Below are positions 23,853 through 32,810 of a stretch of 64,000 nt of DNA, piece by piece. Source of the DNA: JBCAWW01 sp039024315 (lineage in GTDB: Bacteria; Bacteroidota; Bacteroidia; J057). A model generated the notes under the pieces. The model searched no databases, was not told where the DNA came from, and worked only from the letters and a program-made list of their open reading frames with translations. The DNA is taken from contig JBCCQN010000001.1 in assembly GCA_039024315.1 (NCBI GenBank), forward strand, positions 124,001 through 188,000, read 5' to 3'. The position numbers and the translations under genes are program-made. Every line of letters starts with the position of its first letter. Within the stretch, counting starts at the first letter, position 1.

Positions 23853-26381
23853 ATGCACAAATCTTTTCCTCATTTTGCCCGCAAAAGGCGGCAGATCCTC
23901 AATCTTGAGTCAAAGCTAGAACGTTGGCTCAAAGAGGGTAGGTGGTGGCAGATGACTGCTGAAACCCGCCAAAAATGGCTTCAAAAGCTAAAAGCACGAT
24001 TACAAGCGTTCCGCGCAGCGGGCCATCTCAACTGGGCCAAACCTGCGCTAGTAGCCGCATTGCTAGGTCTTGGATTGCAAAACAACCTCCAAGCACAAAG
24101 CTTCAATCCTCCGCAACAAAATCCTTTTGGTCTCACTGCGGGTCAGTATTTTTCGATTCCTACTATGGTGGATATCGATGCGGATGGCGATTTGGATCTT
24201 TTTGTCGGCACTGGTTATGGTAATATTCAATATTTCCAGAATACCGGCACTGCGATGGCACCTACCTTCGCAGCTCCTCAGACCAATCCTTTTGGCCTTC
24301 AGTCTGCTTATTATTTCGCCTCCATGACCTTTGCGGATCTGGATATGGACGGTGATCTGGATTTGTTAGTAGGGGAGTATTATGGCAACCTACAGTACTA
24401 CCAAAATACCGGTACGAATACTGCCCCTGCCTTTGCTACGCCCCAGCAAAACCCTTTTGGCCTCACCGCTACTTTTGATTATGCCTTTCCCTCCTTTGGA
24501 GACCTAGATGGAGATGGTGATTATGATCTGATCGTAGGGGAATACTACGGTAATCTTCAATACTTCCAGAACACTGGTACCCAGACCGCTCCTGCTTTTG
24601 CCGCTCCCCAGGCCAATCCGTTTGGCTTGACTGCCTCAACTCAGGATTTTATGCATCCCCGAATGACAGACTTAGATGGGGATGGTGATCTGGATATTTT
24701 GGCGGGCGAGTATTATGGTGATGTCAAGTATTACGAAAATACAGGTACGCAAATGGCACCAGCCTTTGGAGCTGTACAAACCAATCCCTTTGGACTGCAG
24801 GCGGGTTACAATATTTCTTTTGTCTCTGCAGGAGATTTGGATGGAGATGGAGATCTCGATGTCCTGATTGGCGAAATCTATGGCAATCTACAGTACTATG
24901 AAAATGTGGCTGGACCAGTGGGTAATATACCTCCGACAGTAGGTACGATAGCCAATCAAACACTATGTTTGGGAGATACCATCGGGCCGATCATGTTTAA
25001 TGCCAGTGATGCCAATGGAGATCCTCTGAGTCTGTTTGCCACCAGCTCAAATCAGGCCCTACTGACGGATGCCAATATTCAGATTAGTGGTATGGCGCCC
25101 AACTATCAGCTGACAGGTATTCCCACCATGGGGCAAACGGGTAGCACAACCATAACACTAAATGTGAGTGATGGTATGGATACTACCACCACTAGCTTCA
25201 TGGCTACTTACAGCCTCTGTAATAGCTCGCCAGTTTTGAGCGGTCCTAGTGATCAGACGATTTGTAGCGGTGATACGATCTCGAGTTTAGCGTTCACGGC
25301 TAGTGATCCTGACAATGATAGCTTCAGCCTCACGGCTACTTCTAATAATCAAACCTTGATTCCGGACGGCAATATCCAGATTTCAGGAACCGCGCCTAAC
25401 TTTACCATAGAGGCCATCAGTGTACTGGGGCAAATTGGTACGGCTCAGATTACTGTAGTGGCCAATGACAGTATTAGCCCGACCAGTAGTTTTAGCTTCA
25501 ATGTGCAAGTCAATCTCTGTAATACTCCTCCAGTATTTGGTCCGATTGGCGCGGGTTTGATTTGCGTGGATGAAGTATTTGGTCCAGTGTCCTTTACGCT
25601 TGATGATCCTGATGGTGATCCGCTTAGCATAACGGCTAGCTCAAATAATCAGGCCTTGATACCCGATGGTAATATTCAGATCACAGGCAGTACACCCAAT
25701 TATGATTTGACAGCGGTGCCTTTAGCAGGTCAGTCTGGCAGTGCGATTTTGACCCTGACGGCAGATGATGGGATATCGACCAGTACGCGGACGGTAGTGG
25801 TACAGGTTGATGTCTGCAATGACCCTCCAGTGATCAGCCCGATTGGCGATCAAAACTCCTGTTTGGACTTTCCCTTTGGACCTATCAACGTCACCGTCAC
25901 CGACCCTGACGGCGACCCTATTACTTTGACAGCCGCTTCTAGCAATACGGCCTTTTTGCCCAACAATGCCATTGTGATAGGGGGGGCGAGCCCGACCTTC
26001 ACTCTTTTTGCGGATCCAGTCAATGGTTTTACCGGACCGGTCGATATCACCCTTACGGCCTCAGATGGTACCGATCAAAGTACAGAGACCTTTACGCTTA
26101 CGGTTGACAATTGTACCAATATCGATTTGCCTGCCTTTGCGCAAAGCATGAAACTTTATCCCAATCCTGTAAGCAGCCAAGTTCGTTTGGATTTTGTTCA
26201 ACTGATTTCCTTTGAAAGCGTTGAAGTCCTCGACCTGAGCGGTAGATTGGTGCAGCTAGAAGAAGTTAACCAATTTGTACAATCCTACACCTTGGATTTG
26301 GCAGAAATGCCAGAAGGTGTTTATTTCCTACGAATTCAGGCTGAAGGTACTAGCTTCATCCGTAAGTTTGTAAAGCAATAA
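23853..26381 (+). CDS. T9SS-secreted FG-GAP/VCBS repeat protein with extended N-terminal leader
   Basis: 842 residues. A basic, Trp/Arg-rich leader of about 58 residues precedes the hydrophobic signal core (about 63-75), with cleavage likely after LQAQ (about 82). Five FG-GAP/VCBS repeats of about 57 residues (85-355) follow, each with a DxDGDGDLD calcium-binding loop and an NPFGL start. Then come four cadherin/Ig-like domains of about 95 residues (360-745), each opening with a CxGD-type strand and containing DPDGDPxSxTASSNNQxL. A type A T9SS sorting domain (LYPNPV...GVYFLRI) ends it. Likely a calcium-stabilised surface adhesin. The long pre-signal leader resembles that of the gene at 60393. 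Confidence 0.87.
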   Translation: MHKSFPHFARKRRQILNLESKLERWLKEGRWWQMTAETRQKWLQKLKARLQAFRAAGHLNWAKPALVAALLGLGLQNNLQAQSFNPPQQNPFGLTAGQYFSIPTMVDIDADGDLDLFVGTGYGNIQYFQNTGTAMAPTFAAPQTNPFGLQSAYYFASMTFADLDMDGDLDLLVGEYYGNLQYYQNTGTNTAPAFATPQQNPFGLTATFDYAFPSFGDLDGDGDYDLIVGEYYGNLQYFQNTGTQTAPAFAAPQANPFGLTASTQDFMHPRMTDLDGDGDLDILAGEYYGDVKYYENTGTQMAPAFGAVQTNPFGLQAGYNISFVSAGDLDGDGDLDVLIGEIYGNLQYYENVAGPVGNIPPTVGTIANQTLCLGDTIGPIMFNASDANGDPLSLFATSSNQALLTDANIQISGMAPNYQLTGIPTMGQTGSTTITLNVSDGMDTTTTSFMATYSLCNSSPVLSGPSDQTICSGDTISSLAFTASDPDNDSFSLTATSNNQTLIPDGNIQISGTAPNFTIEAISVLGQIGTAQITVVANDSISPTSSFSFNVQVNLCNTPPVFGPIGAGLICVDEVFGPVSFTLDDPDGDPLSITASSNNQALIPDGNIQITGSTPNYDLTAVPLAGQSGSAILTLTADDGISTSTRTVVVQVDVCNDPPVISPIGDQNSCLDFPFGPINVTVTDPDGDPITLTAASSNTAFLPNNAIVIGGASPTFTLFADPVNGFTGPVDITLTASDGTDQSTETFTLTVDNCTNIDLPAFAQSMKLYPNPVSSQVRLDFVQLISFESVEVLDLSGRLVQLEEVNQFVQSYTLDLAEMPEGVYFLRIQAEGTSFIRKFVKQ
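24006..24020 (+). repeat. GCGTTC hairpin element in CDS
   Basis: GCGTTC then CGC-GCA-GCG with outer C-G pair; read as AFRAA inside the extended leader. Confidence 0.65.
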
Positions 26382-26382
26382 T

Positions 26383-27453
26383 ATGAATCAGGCTCCTGCG
26401 CCTTTTAGTATGAGCTATACGCCAAATGTACCCGAGTTGCTGCAGCAACTTGGGTGCACTTTGGCCCTTAGCACTTATCAAGCTGGGAAACTCATCTTCC
26501 TTAGCGCTGCCAATAATGAGAAGTTAGTCCAACTACCTAGGACCTTCCATAATCCCATGGGCATCGCCTTGCACGGTTCCAAAATGGCCATTGCCACCAA
26601 GGATGAAGTAGTTGTCTTGGCTAATTCTCCTATGTTGGCCTCGCACTATCCACGTAACCCACAGACCTATGATGCACTTTACATGCCACGGGCGACTTAT
26701 TATACCGGTCGGATTGATGTGCATGATTTGGACTTTGGGGCAGATGGATTGTATGGGGTAAATACTTCCTTCTCCTGTTTGATCAAAGTGGATGATAGTT
26801 ACAGTTTCACGCCTGTCTGGAAGCCTCATTTTATCGATGCTTTGGCTTCTGAAGATCGTTGCCATCTCAATGGGATGGCTATGCAAAACGGCTTGCCCAA
26901 ATTTGTAACCGCTTTTGGGACGGGTAATCAGCCTCAGAGCTGGCGCGCCAATGTAACGCGGGGCGGCATTTTGATGGATGTACCCAGCAATGAGATTTGT
27001 ATCCAGAATATGCCGATGCCGCATTCCCCACGCTTATGGCAGGAGCAGCTTTTGGTTTTGTTCTCAGCTACTGGGGAACTGGCCCGCTTGGATCCTAGCA
27101 AGGGGACTTGGGAGGTGATTGCTAAGCTCAATGCTTTTGTCCGTGGGATGGCATTTATGGGCGATTATGCCTTTGTAGGAGTTTCTCGCCTGCGAAAAAA
27201 CTCTTCTACCTTCGCGCATTTACCGATTGCAGATATGTCTGACCATGCAGGGGTGATGATTGTCCACTTGCCGAGTGGGGCTAGGGTAGGAGAGATCCGT
27301 TATATGTCCTCCGTAGATGAGATTTACGATGTACAAGTACTTCCGGGTATGCAACGTCCGGGGATCTTAAATACCATCAAACCGGAGTATAAATTGGGTC
27401 TTGCGACCCCTGAGGCGACGTATTGGGCACTTAATCCAGATGAGCAGCGATGA
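26383..27453 (+). CDS. TIGR03032-family protein
   Basis: 356 residues starting 1 base after the previous stop, so translationally coupled. It matches my knowledge of the TIGR03032/DUF4915 family by features such as LSTYQAGKLIFL near the N-terminus, the HDLDFGADGLYGVNTxFSCL segment, CHLNGMAM and RGGILMDVPSNE. The family probably forms a beta-propeller and has no known function; members often carry TPRs elsewhere. There is no signal peptide, so it is likely cytoplasmic, which is odd directly behind a secreted protein. Prolyl-hydroxylase or surface-protein links reported for relatives cannot be tested here. Confidence 0.75.
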   Translation: MNQAPAPFSMSYTPNVPELLQQLGCTLALSTYQAGKLIFLSAANNEKLVQLPRTFHNPMGIALHGSKMAIATKDEVVVLANSPMLASHYPRNPQTYDALYMPRATYYTGRIDVHDLDFGADGLYGVNTSFSCLIKVDDSYSFTPVWKPHFIDALASEDRCHLNGMAMQNGLPKFVTAFGTGNQPQSWRANVTRGGILMDVPSNEICIQNMPMPHSPRLWQEQLLVLFSATGELARLDPSKGTWEVIAKLNAFVRGMAFMGDYAFVGVSRLRKNSSTFAHLPIADMSDHAGVMIVHLPSGARVGEIRYMSSVDEIYDVQVLPGMQRPGILNTIKPEYKLGLATPEATYWALNPDEQR

Positions 27454-27462
27454 GTTTTAGGT

Positions 27463-27612
27463 TTACCGCTTCGCAGAACGCTTGTCCCTCGAGTTGCTTC
27501 GGCGGAGCTCAGCATGATAGTGGGCTTTTCTCAGGCTGGGGCGCTCGTTCTTTAGGCGTCATCCCGCTAGTCGAGGGACCTTTGTTTATCCTCTCTGCTT
27601 CGCAGAACGCTT
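27463..27612 (+). repeat. Composite dispersed repeat, copy C
   Basis: Left boundary CGC-TTC-GCA-GAACGC (27467-27481, one arm mismatch) and right boundary at 27596. It shares TTGCTTCGGCGGxxCTCAGxATGA and GAGGGACCTTTGTTTATCC with copy B at nearly the same internal spacing. Confidence 0.75.
27596..27610 (-). repeat. GCGTTC hairpin element
   Basis: TGC-TTC-GCA then GAACGC; right boundary of copy C. Confidence 0.8.
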
Positions 27613-27730
27613 GGCATTATAACTACAAGATATATTCCTCCCCCTAAATCCCTCTCCGAAGGGGGATAAACCTTTGGTTTGTAAAACCTTTTCTGGCTTT
27701 GGTGGGGGCAAAAAAGATCAAACACAAAAA

Positions 27731-27758
27731 AAAGCGATACAGCATGCTGCATCGCTTT
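27731..27758 (-). terminator. Rho-independent terminator of the TPR gene
   Basis: AAAGCGAT (27731-27738) pairs with ATCGCTTT (27751-27758) around a self-complementary core. The minus strand continues into T8. Confidence 0.85.
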
Positions 27759-27775
27759 CCTTATTTTAGAGATAA

Positions 27776-27790
27776 GCGTTCTGCGCAGCA
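27776..27790 (+). repeat. GCGTTC hairpin element
   Basis: GCGTTC then TGC-GCA-GCA with outer C-G pair, between the TPR gene stop and its terminator, the same placement as the copy at 11367. Confidence 0.78.
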
Positions 27791-27814
27791 GTCCGCTTAA
27801 ATACAAGTCTCAAA

Positions 27815-28546
27815 TTAGTTGCAATTCTCTCTAATCTTGGCGTAGGCATTGACATCTCCCAGTTCGCCGGCCTTACTCCAATCCAAGCAAGCGCCCACTC
27901 TATCTCCGCCCAGCAATTTAACCTCTGCTCGAGCAGAATAAGCACCTGGATCACGCGGACGTTGCTTCACAACGAGATTTAAATCTTTAATGGCCGAAGC
28001 AAAATCCTTGAAGAGGATGTAATTTTCGGCTCGCTCGTAGATGTATTTCATCTCCTTTTTATTGATCCGAATGGCGGCGTTTAAATCTTGAATAGCCCCG
28101 AGATAATCTCCGAGACCGCTTTTGGCTTTGGAACGATAATGGTAATAACGATCGTCCTTGGCTTTGCCAGAGATCGCGACATTAAAGTCTTGCATGGCCC
28201 CCAGATAGTCCTCCAAACCGAGACGACTACGACCACGATTGTAATAAGCTTCTGGATTAGCAGGATTGATATCTAAGGCAAGGCTAAAGTCCTGAATCGC
28301 ACCTGGGTGATCGCCCAAAAATTGCTTGGAACAACCTCGATTGAAATAGGCCATATCGTTCATCGGATTGAGCTTGATGACCATATCAAAATCCTTGAGC
28401 GCTCCCGTGAAGTCTTGATTTTCTAATCTATTTAGGCCTCTTTTCAATAGTTCTCTTTCCGTCTGTGCTGTACTAGTCGAAAACATCAAAAGCCCAAATA
28501 GTAAAACGAGGGCTGTTCTCATGGTGAAAAGGCAAAGGTGTTTCAT
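27815..28546 (-). CDS. Secreted TPR-repeat protein
   Basis: 243 residues from MKHLCLFTMRTALVLL; an in-frame start 66 bases upstream would place a non-signal stretch ahead of the signal peptide. Cleavage is likely after STSTAQ (about 28). Six TPR units (about 30-225) follow with the usual A-x-x-D-x-x-x-A-I pattern (for example GAIQDFSLALDINPANPEAYYNRG). The C-terminus contains CLDWSKAGELGDVNAY, close to a Sel1-like unit. A periplasmic scaffold role is likely; the partner is unknown. It is divergent from the methyltransferase gene. Confidence 0.82.
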   Translation of the reverse strand: MKHLCLFTMRTALVLLFGLLMFSTSTAQTERELLKRGLNRLENQDFTGALKDFDMVIKLNPMNDMAYFNRGCSKQFLGDHPGAIQDFSLALDINPANPEAYYNRGRSRLGLEDYLGAMQDFNVAISGKAKDDRYYHYRSKAKSGLGDYLGAIQDLNAAIRINKKEMKYIYERAENYILFKDFASAIKDLNLVVKQRPRDPGAYSARAEVKLLGGDRVGACLDWSKAGELGDVNAYAKIRENCN

Positions 28547-28645
28547 ACTACTAAAATAGGGAATCGGCTTTTTTATATCAACGCAATAAGCGAGTATCCA
28601 TTGTAAGTGCATAGGCTGGGGTAAGATTTTGCGTAAATTGCGCCG

Positions 28646-29395
28646 ATGAAAAAGCTAATCCAAAGTCTTCTCCAGCGGCTTCTAGGCTTTGATCGTTATT
28701 TGTTGTGGTTTTCTTGGTTCAAGATCAAGACTTTACATTTAGACGGTCCGGATAAGGAAGGTGACTTTATTTATTTCCTTGGAATGTTGTCCCATGAGGC
28801 CCATGTGCTCGATATTGGTGCTAACATTGGCATCATGACGGTCTTGATGGCTAAGCGTTCCCCGCAGGGTAAAGTAATTGCCTTTGAGCCAGTACCAGAA
28901 AACTTCAAAGCTTTAGCAGCCATTTGTCGCTTTATGAAGGTGTCAAATGTAGAACTCAATCAATTGGCTTTAGGACCTGAAAATGGATCGGTAAAAATGC
29001 AAATGCCTCTCATGCAGGGAGTTAGAATGCAAGGCCTGAGTCATATTGTACATGAAACCATTGATGGTTATGATACAGACTCAGAAGAATATAGGGTAGC
29101 GCAGGTGGTTTTGGACGAGGTCTTGGCCACTCGAGATAAGCCAATCGCTGCTATCAAAATGGATGTAGAAAACTACGAGCAGTATGTCCTTAAGGGGGCC
29201 CTCAAGTTGATTACAGAAGACCAACCGATCATTTATATGGAGCTCTGGCCTAATGAGAACCGCGACAATTGTCTGAAGATGTTAGGTCAATTGGATTATG
29301 CTCCTTATGTCTTAGTGGGTAAAGAACTACAAAGCTTTGATTCCCAAACACATGAGCAGCACAATTTTTTCTTTCTGCCTAAGCAAGGAAATTAG
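28646..29395 (+). CDS. FkbM-family SAM-dependent methyltransferase
   Basis: 249 residues. Motif I of the SAM-binding Rossmann fold is visible in VLDIGANIGIMTVLMAK (about 53-70), with the acidic ribose contact in IAFEPVPENF. The FkbM signature IKMDVENYEQYVLKGA lies at about 172-188. These enzymes O-methylate sugars or small metabolites; with a hydrophobic basic N-terminus (KLIQSLLQRLLGFDRYLLWF) it may be membrane-associated. The acceptor is unknown. A hairpin element occurs inside the gene at 28855. The aroA gene follows after 119 bases with its own promoter candidate. Confidence 0.85.
   Translation: MKKLIQSLLQRLLGFDRYLLWFSWFKIKTLHLDGPDKEGDFIYFLGMLSHEAHVLDIGANIGIMTVLMAKRSPQGKVIAFEPVPENFKALAAICRFMKVSNVELNQLALGPENGSVKMQMPLMQGVRMQGLSHIVHETIDGYDTDSEEYRVAQVVLDEVLATRDKPIAAIKMDVENYEQYVLKGALKLITEDQPIIYMELWPNENRDNCLKMLGQLDYAPYVLVGKELQSFDSQTHEQHNFFFLPKQGN
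28855..28869 (+). repeat. GCGTTC hairpin element in CDS
   Basis: GCGTTC then CCC-GCA-GGG; read as KRSPQG right after SAM motif I. Confidence 0.6.
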
Positions 29396-29433
29396 ATTGT
29401 GATTTTAGAGACGGATTTTTTTGTAAAAAGGCT

Positions 29434-29461
29434 TTTGATATGGTGGGGTTTGTGTATTTTG
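29434..29461 (+). promoter_or_regulatory. Candidate promoter of aroA
   Basis: -33 TTTG (29434-29437), 17-base spacer, -7 TATTTTG (29455-29461), one base short of TAnnTTTG, 53 bases before the start. Confidence 0.45.
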
Positions 29462-29514
29462 CGCCCTCTAGCCCCCTACGCGATAACGATTAGAAAGAGG
29501 GAAAATCAGATTAG

Positions 29515-30744
29515 ATGATTTCGCTAAAGGCCAAGTCCAAAAAACTACATACGCGTGTTGCTTTGCCCGCTTCAAAGAGTGAGAGCAATCGTGCCTTGAT
29601 CATTCAGGCTCTAAGTGGAGGAAAAATTGCATTAGACAATCTTTCGTCTGCCCGAGATACTCAAACCATGATACGCCTCCTCAATTCTGAAGGTCTTGTA
29701 CTGGATGTAATTGATGCTGGTACCACTATGCGCTTTCTGACTGCCTTTTGCAGTGCGGTAGGGCGTGATCAAATACTAACGGGTACGCCTCGGATGTGCC
29801 AGCGCCCGATTGGAGCGCTTGTGGATGCATTGCGGAGCCTCGGAGCCGAAATCAATTACCGTAATCAAGAAGGCTACCCGCCTTTGCATATTGTCAACCA
29901 AGGCCGCAAACTCGATGGCGGTGCTCTGACGATGCAGGGTAACATCAGTAGTCAGTTTATTACGGCTATTTTGATGATTGCTCCTTACCTCAAGGAGGGC
30001 CTGCAGATTGATCTGGATGGCGATATAACTTCACGTCCCTACATCGAGATGACCCGCAAGTTGATGGCTCATTTTGGGGTCGAAACTGAGTGGGTAGGAG
30101 AGCGAAGCATCAAAGTCCCAGAATCTGAGTACCAGGAAAATAGCTATACCATTGAATCTGACTGGTCTGCGGCTAGTTATTGGTATAGTATGCTGGCCTT
30201 GGCTGATGAAGGGGAAGTCTTCTTAGAAGGTCTTCGTCGGGATTCTTGGCAAGGAGACCAAGGAATTCGTGAAATCATGCGCAACTTCGGAGTATCTACC
30301 CGATTTACTAAAGAAGGGGCCCAACTCACCAAAAAGAAACTCAAGGCTCGCAAGAAGCCTTTGCATATCGACTTTACTGATACGCCTGATTTGGCCCAAA
30401 CTGTGGCAGTCGTTAGTGCGGCTACCGGCATTCCTGTGTTTATGACAGGCCTACATACTCTTAGGGTGAAGGAGACTGATCGTATCCACGCCCTGCAGAC
30501 TGAATTGGCCAAATTTGGTGTCGATATGAAAGTCGAAGGTGATGATTGTACGGTAGAAGGAATCGCACGACCCAGTGAGAAATCAGTGGAGACTTACGAA
30601 GATCACCGTATGGCCATGGCCTTTGCTCCTTTGGCACTGCGACAAGAAGAACTCTTGGTCAAGCACCCAGAAGTGGTAGAAAAGTCCTATCCAGAATATT
30701 GGGACCACCTTAAGATGGCGGGTATCGAATCTACAAAGTGGTAG
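29515..30744 (+). CDS. aroA: 3-phosphoshikimate 1-carboxyvinyltransferase (EPSP synthase)
   Basis: 409 residues, slightly short for the family (about 427). It transfers enolpyruvate from PEP to shikimate-3-phosphate in aromatic amino acid synthesis. Substrate-binding residues are in place: PASKSESNRAL, DAGTTMRFL (Asp where E. coli has Asn, usual in this phylum as I know it), QRPIGALVDALR, NISSQFITA, the catalytic Asp of DTPDLAQT, KETDRI, DHRMAMAFA and the late Lys in EKSYPEYW. The proC gene follows after 31 bases, suggesting cotranscription. Confidence 0.95.
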   Translation: MISLKAKSKKLHTRVALPASKSESNRALIIQALSGGKIALDNLSSARDTQTMIRLLNSEGLVLDVIDAGTTMRFLTAFCSAVGRDQILTGTPRMCQRPIGALVDALRSLGAEINYRNQEGYPPLHIVNQGRKLDGGALTMQGNISSQFITAILMIAPYLKEGLQIDLDGDITSRPYIEMTRKLMAHFGVETEWVGERSIKVPESEYQENSYTIESDWSAASYWYSMLALADEGEVFLEGLRRDSWQGDQGIREIMRNFGVSTRFTKEGAQLTKKKLKARKKPLHIDFTDTPDLAQTVAVVSAATGIPVFMTGLHTLRVKETDRIHALQTELAKFGVDMKVEGDDCTVEGIARPSEKSVETYEDHRMAMAFAPLALRQEELLVKHPEVVEKSYPEYWDHLKMAGIESTKW

Positions 30745-30775
30745 TAAGCTAAGACCTAGCTCAAATCAAGATTTT

Positions 30776-31585
30776 ATGAAAGTCCTCATTATCGGGGCGG
30801 GCAATATGGGCCTGACCTATGGACAAAGTTTCGTGGACGCATCCGTCGTCAAACGTGAAGACCTGTATTTTATCGATCATAACCAGGCCAAAGCAGAGTC
30901 AGTGGCTAGACTCTCAGCCCATCCTTTGTTGTTGGAACCTAGTGAGATCGTCTCACAGGTAGAATTGATCGTATTAGGCGTAAAACCACAGGATTTCCTG
31001 CGCTTGGCCGATGATTTGAAGCCATTTGTGCAATCTGATCAGATTATCCTCTCGATCATGGCAGGGATCCAATTAGAAGTGATTCAGGAGCGCCTTGGAG
31101 TGGATAGGGTGGTCCGAGCCATGCCCAATCTTCCCGCACAAGTGGGGCAGGGGATGACGGTTTTTACTACTTCGCAGAACGTTAGTAAGCTGGAGGTGTT
31201 CACCATCCAAAATTTACTCAACACGACTGGAAAAACCCTTCATACTGGTTCGGAAGGTTTGATAGATGCCTCTACGGCTATTTCAGGTAGCGGTCCTGCC
31301 TTTGTGTTCTTCTTTATGGATGCGATGATGCAAACCGCTCGCGAGATGGGATTTTCGGACTCAGAGGCACAGTTGTTGGTTCGGCAGACCTTCTTGGGTT
31401 CTATCAATCTCCTCAATCGCAACAGTCTCGACTGTGAAGAGTGGATCCGGAGAGTATCTTCTCGTGGAGGTACAACCGAAGCGGGTATGCAGCAATTTGC
31501 TTCAGATGATATGCTTCAAAAAATCCATGCTGGGCTCGAAGCCGCTCGCCAAAGAGCAATCGCCTTGAGCAAAGGCATGGGATAA
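30776..31585 (+). CDS. proC: Pyrroline-5-carboxylate reductase
   Basis: 269 residues, the normal length. The N-terminal NAD(P)-binding motif is IIGAGNMGLTYG, followed by RAMPNLPAQVGQGMTV, and the C-terminal signature of the family is present in SGSGPAFVFFFMDA and SRGGTTEAGMQ. It reduces P5C to proline in the last step of proline synthesis. It lies downstream of aroA and ends before a bidirectional terminator. A one-mismatch hairpin element (TAC-TTC-GCA-GAACGT, 31168-31182) falls in the less conserved middle, read as TSQNVSK. Confidence 0.95.
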   Translation: MKVLIIGAGNMGLTYGQSFVDASVVKREDLYFIDHNQAKAESVARLSAHPLLLEPSEIVSQVELIVLGVKPQDFLRLADDLKPFVQSDQIILSIMAGIQLEVIQERLGVDRVVRAMPNLPAQVGQGMTVFTTSQNVSKLEVFTIQNLLNTTGKTLHTGSEGLIDASTAISGSGPAFVFFFMDAMMQTAREMGFSDSEAQLLVRQTFLGSINLLNRNSLDCEEWIRRVSSRGGTTEAGMQQFASDDMLQKIHAGLEAARQRAIALSKGMG

Positions 31586-31603
31586 TGGCGAAATAGACAG
31601 TAC

Positions 31604-31635
31604 AAAAAATGCCAAGGCTTTGCCCTGGCATTTTT
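31604..31635. terminator. Bidirectional terminator between proC and the DUF4407 gene
   Basis: AAAATGCCA-A-GG pairs with CC-C-TGGCATTTT (one mismatch, loop CTTTG), with A-runs and T-runs outside on both strands. Confidence 0.88.
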
Positions 31636-31651
31636 GTTTTAGCAACAATCA

Positions 31652-32773
31652 TCAAAATTCCGCGATCTTTTCGCGGGCTAGGCGAATTTGAGCTTCGGCC
31701 ATCATGGCCATGATCTCCTCTTGATTTTCCATTTCGATGCGTAAGCGGGCTTCGTTTTCAGCCTCTGCTAAGGCAATATTAGTTTGAGTTTCGGCATTGG
31801 CCTTGCTGATCGCTTCCATCTCCTGTACTTGGGTGATGTGCTTCATGCGCTCTACGATGTCATCATAGGGGCCACGCTCCGTCATCATCTTAAAGAGGAT
31901 GGGCGCAATTTCGATCAGGATCAGCATGATCGAAATCATCCATTTCGCAATGTTCATGGCTGGATAGCGAGCGGTAAGCTTATTGAAAGCTTCTAGCTTG
32001 GCCATCAAACCATCATACTGCCCGGCAATGTTATCAATATTGGCTACCTCTTCGTCTTGTGATTGCTTGAAGTTTTGAATCCTTGCTTCGAGCTTTTCGA
32101 CTTTCTTTTCGGTACTAGCCTTTAACTCTAGGTATTCTCGCTCCTGCTTTTCGTACTGAGATTTTTTCTGACGATAGATTTTGCCCACACCAGGCTTTCC
32201 ACTACCTGCCATGCCTTCGGCTTCGGCGATCATGGCTTGATAAGCTTCATCTCTAGCAGCGCCTTTGGCGGCGAGGGCGGTTTCATATTCCACCACTTTG
32301 AGTTCTAGCTCTTCTACCTCTCCGTAATTGCCACTGATTTGCTCACGAGCCTCGGCGCGACGCTCTTGTTTGAGGGTTTCGATCTCCATATTGATCTCTT
32401 TTTCGAAGAGACGTAGCTCAAGGGGCGTAGCAATTACAAAGCCGAGTAATACTGCCATGGCGAGGCGGGGTAGAGCATTTGTCCATTCATCTCGGGTGAT
32501 CTTGCTCGTACCATCCCCTTTTCCGGTACTGGATACGATATAGCGGTCGAGGTTGAAGATCATCAAACCCCAGAAGATACCAAAGGGTATCGAAAGTCTA
32601 GGATCGCCGAAGGCACTTTCAAAAGCATAGCCTCCTGCCAAACCCGCCATGATGGCGGTAAATAAGATGGTGCCACCGATGCCCATGTATTTGGCCTGCT
32701 CGGTGGGGCAACGATGGAGGATTTCCTTGTTGGCCCCGGCACAAAACCAGAAAAATTCTTTAAGCTTCTTCAT
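31652..32773 (-). CDS. DUF4407 membrane protein with coiled coil
   Basis: 373 residues from MKKLKEFFWFCAGA; the longer in-frame ORF upstream would run through a hairpin element and overlap the preceding gene, so it is rejected. Four transmembrane segments are likely (about 30-50, 62-80, 105-125 and 260-280), with a long charged coiled coil between 130 and 255 (many Glu/Lys heptads, KVEKLEARIQNFKQSQDEE) and another charged helix at the C-terminus. The N-terminal GGTILFTAIMAGLAGGYAF segment is typical of DUF4407 as I know it. Function unknown. It is the last gene of the leftward Hsp70/SPFH cluster. Confidence 0.8.
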   Translation of the reverse strand: MKKLKEFFWFCAGANKEILHRCPTEQAKYMGIGGTILFTAIMAGLAGGYAFESAFGDPRLSIPFGIFWGLMIFNLDRYIVSSTGKGDGTSKITRDEWTNALPRLAMAVLLGFVIATPLELRLFEKEINMEIETLKQERRAEAREQISGNYGEVEELELKVVEYETALAAKGAARDEAYQAMIAEAEGMAGSGKPGVGKIYRQKKSQYEKQEREYLELKASTEKKVEKLEARIQNFKQSQDEEVANIDNIAGQYDGLMAKLEAFNKLTARYPAMNIAKWMISIMLILIEIAPILFKMMTERGPYDDIVERMKHITQVQEMEAISKANAETQTNIALAEAENEARLRIEMENQEEIMAMMAEAQIRLAREKIAEF

Positions 32774-32787
32774 AATGGTATAAATAA

Positions 32788-32802
32788 TCGTTCTCCGAAG
32801 GA
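32788..32802 (+). repeat. GCGTTC hairpin element (TCGTTC variant)
   Basis: TCGTTC then TCC-GAA-GGA with outer C-G pair, in the 37-base gap between two cluster genes. Confidence 0.72.
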
Positions 32803-32810
32803 GAGTAGTA

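Larger units (their letters stand above)
27454..27814. other. Gene-free 361-base stretch with repeats
   Basis: Contains composite repeat copy C (27463-27612), a Bacteroidota-type palindrome around 27643-27670 (ATCCC...GGGAT inside CCCCCTAAATCCCTCTCCGA), the terminator at 27731 and a hairpin element at 27776. No ORF is supported. Confidence 0.65.

Noticed and set aside
26533..27024. 163-codon minus-strand ORF inside the TIGR03032 gene
   Set aside because: Shadow of a real, conserved gene; the composition (His/Ile/Arg) is typical of an antisense frame.
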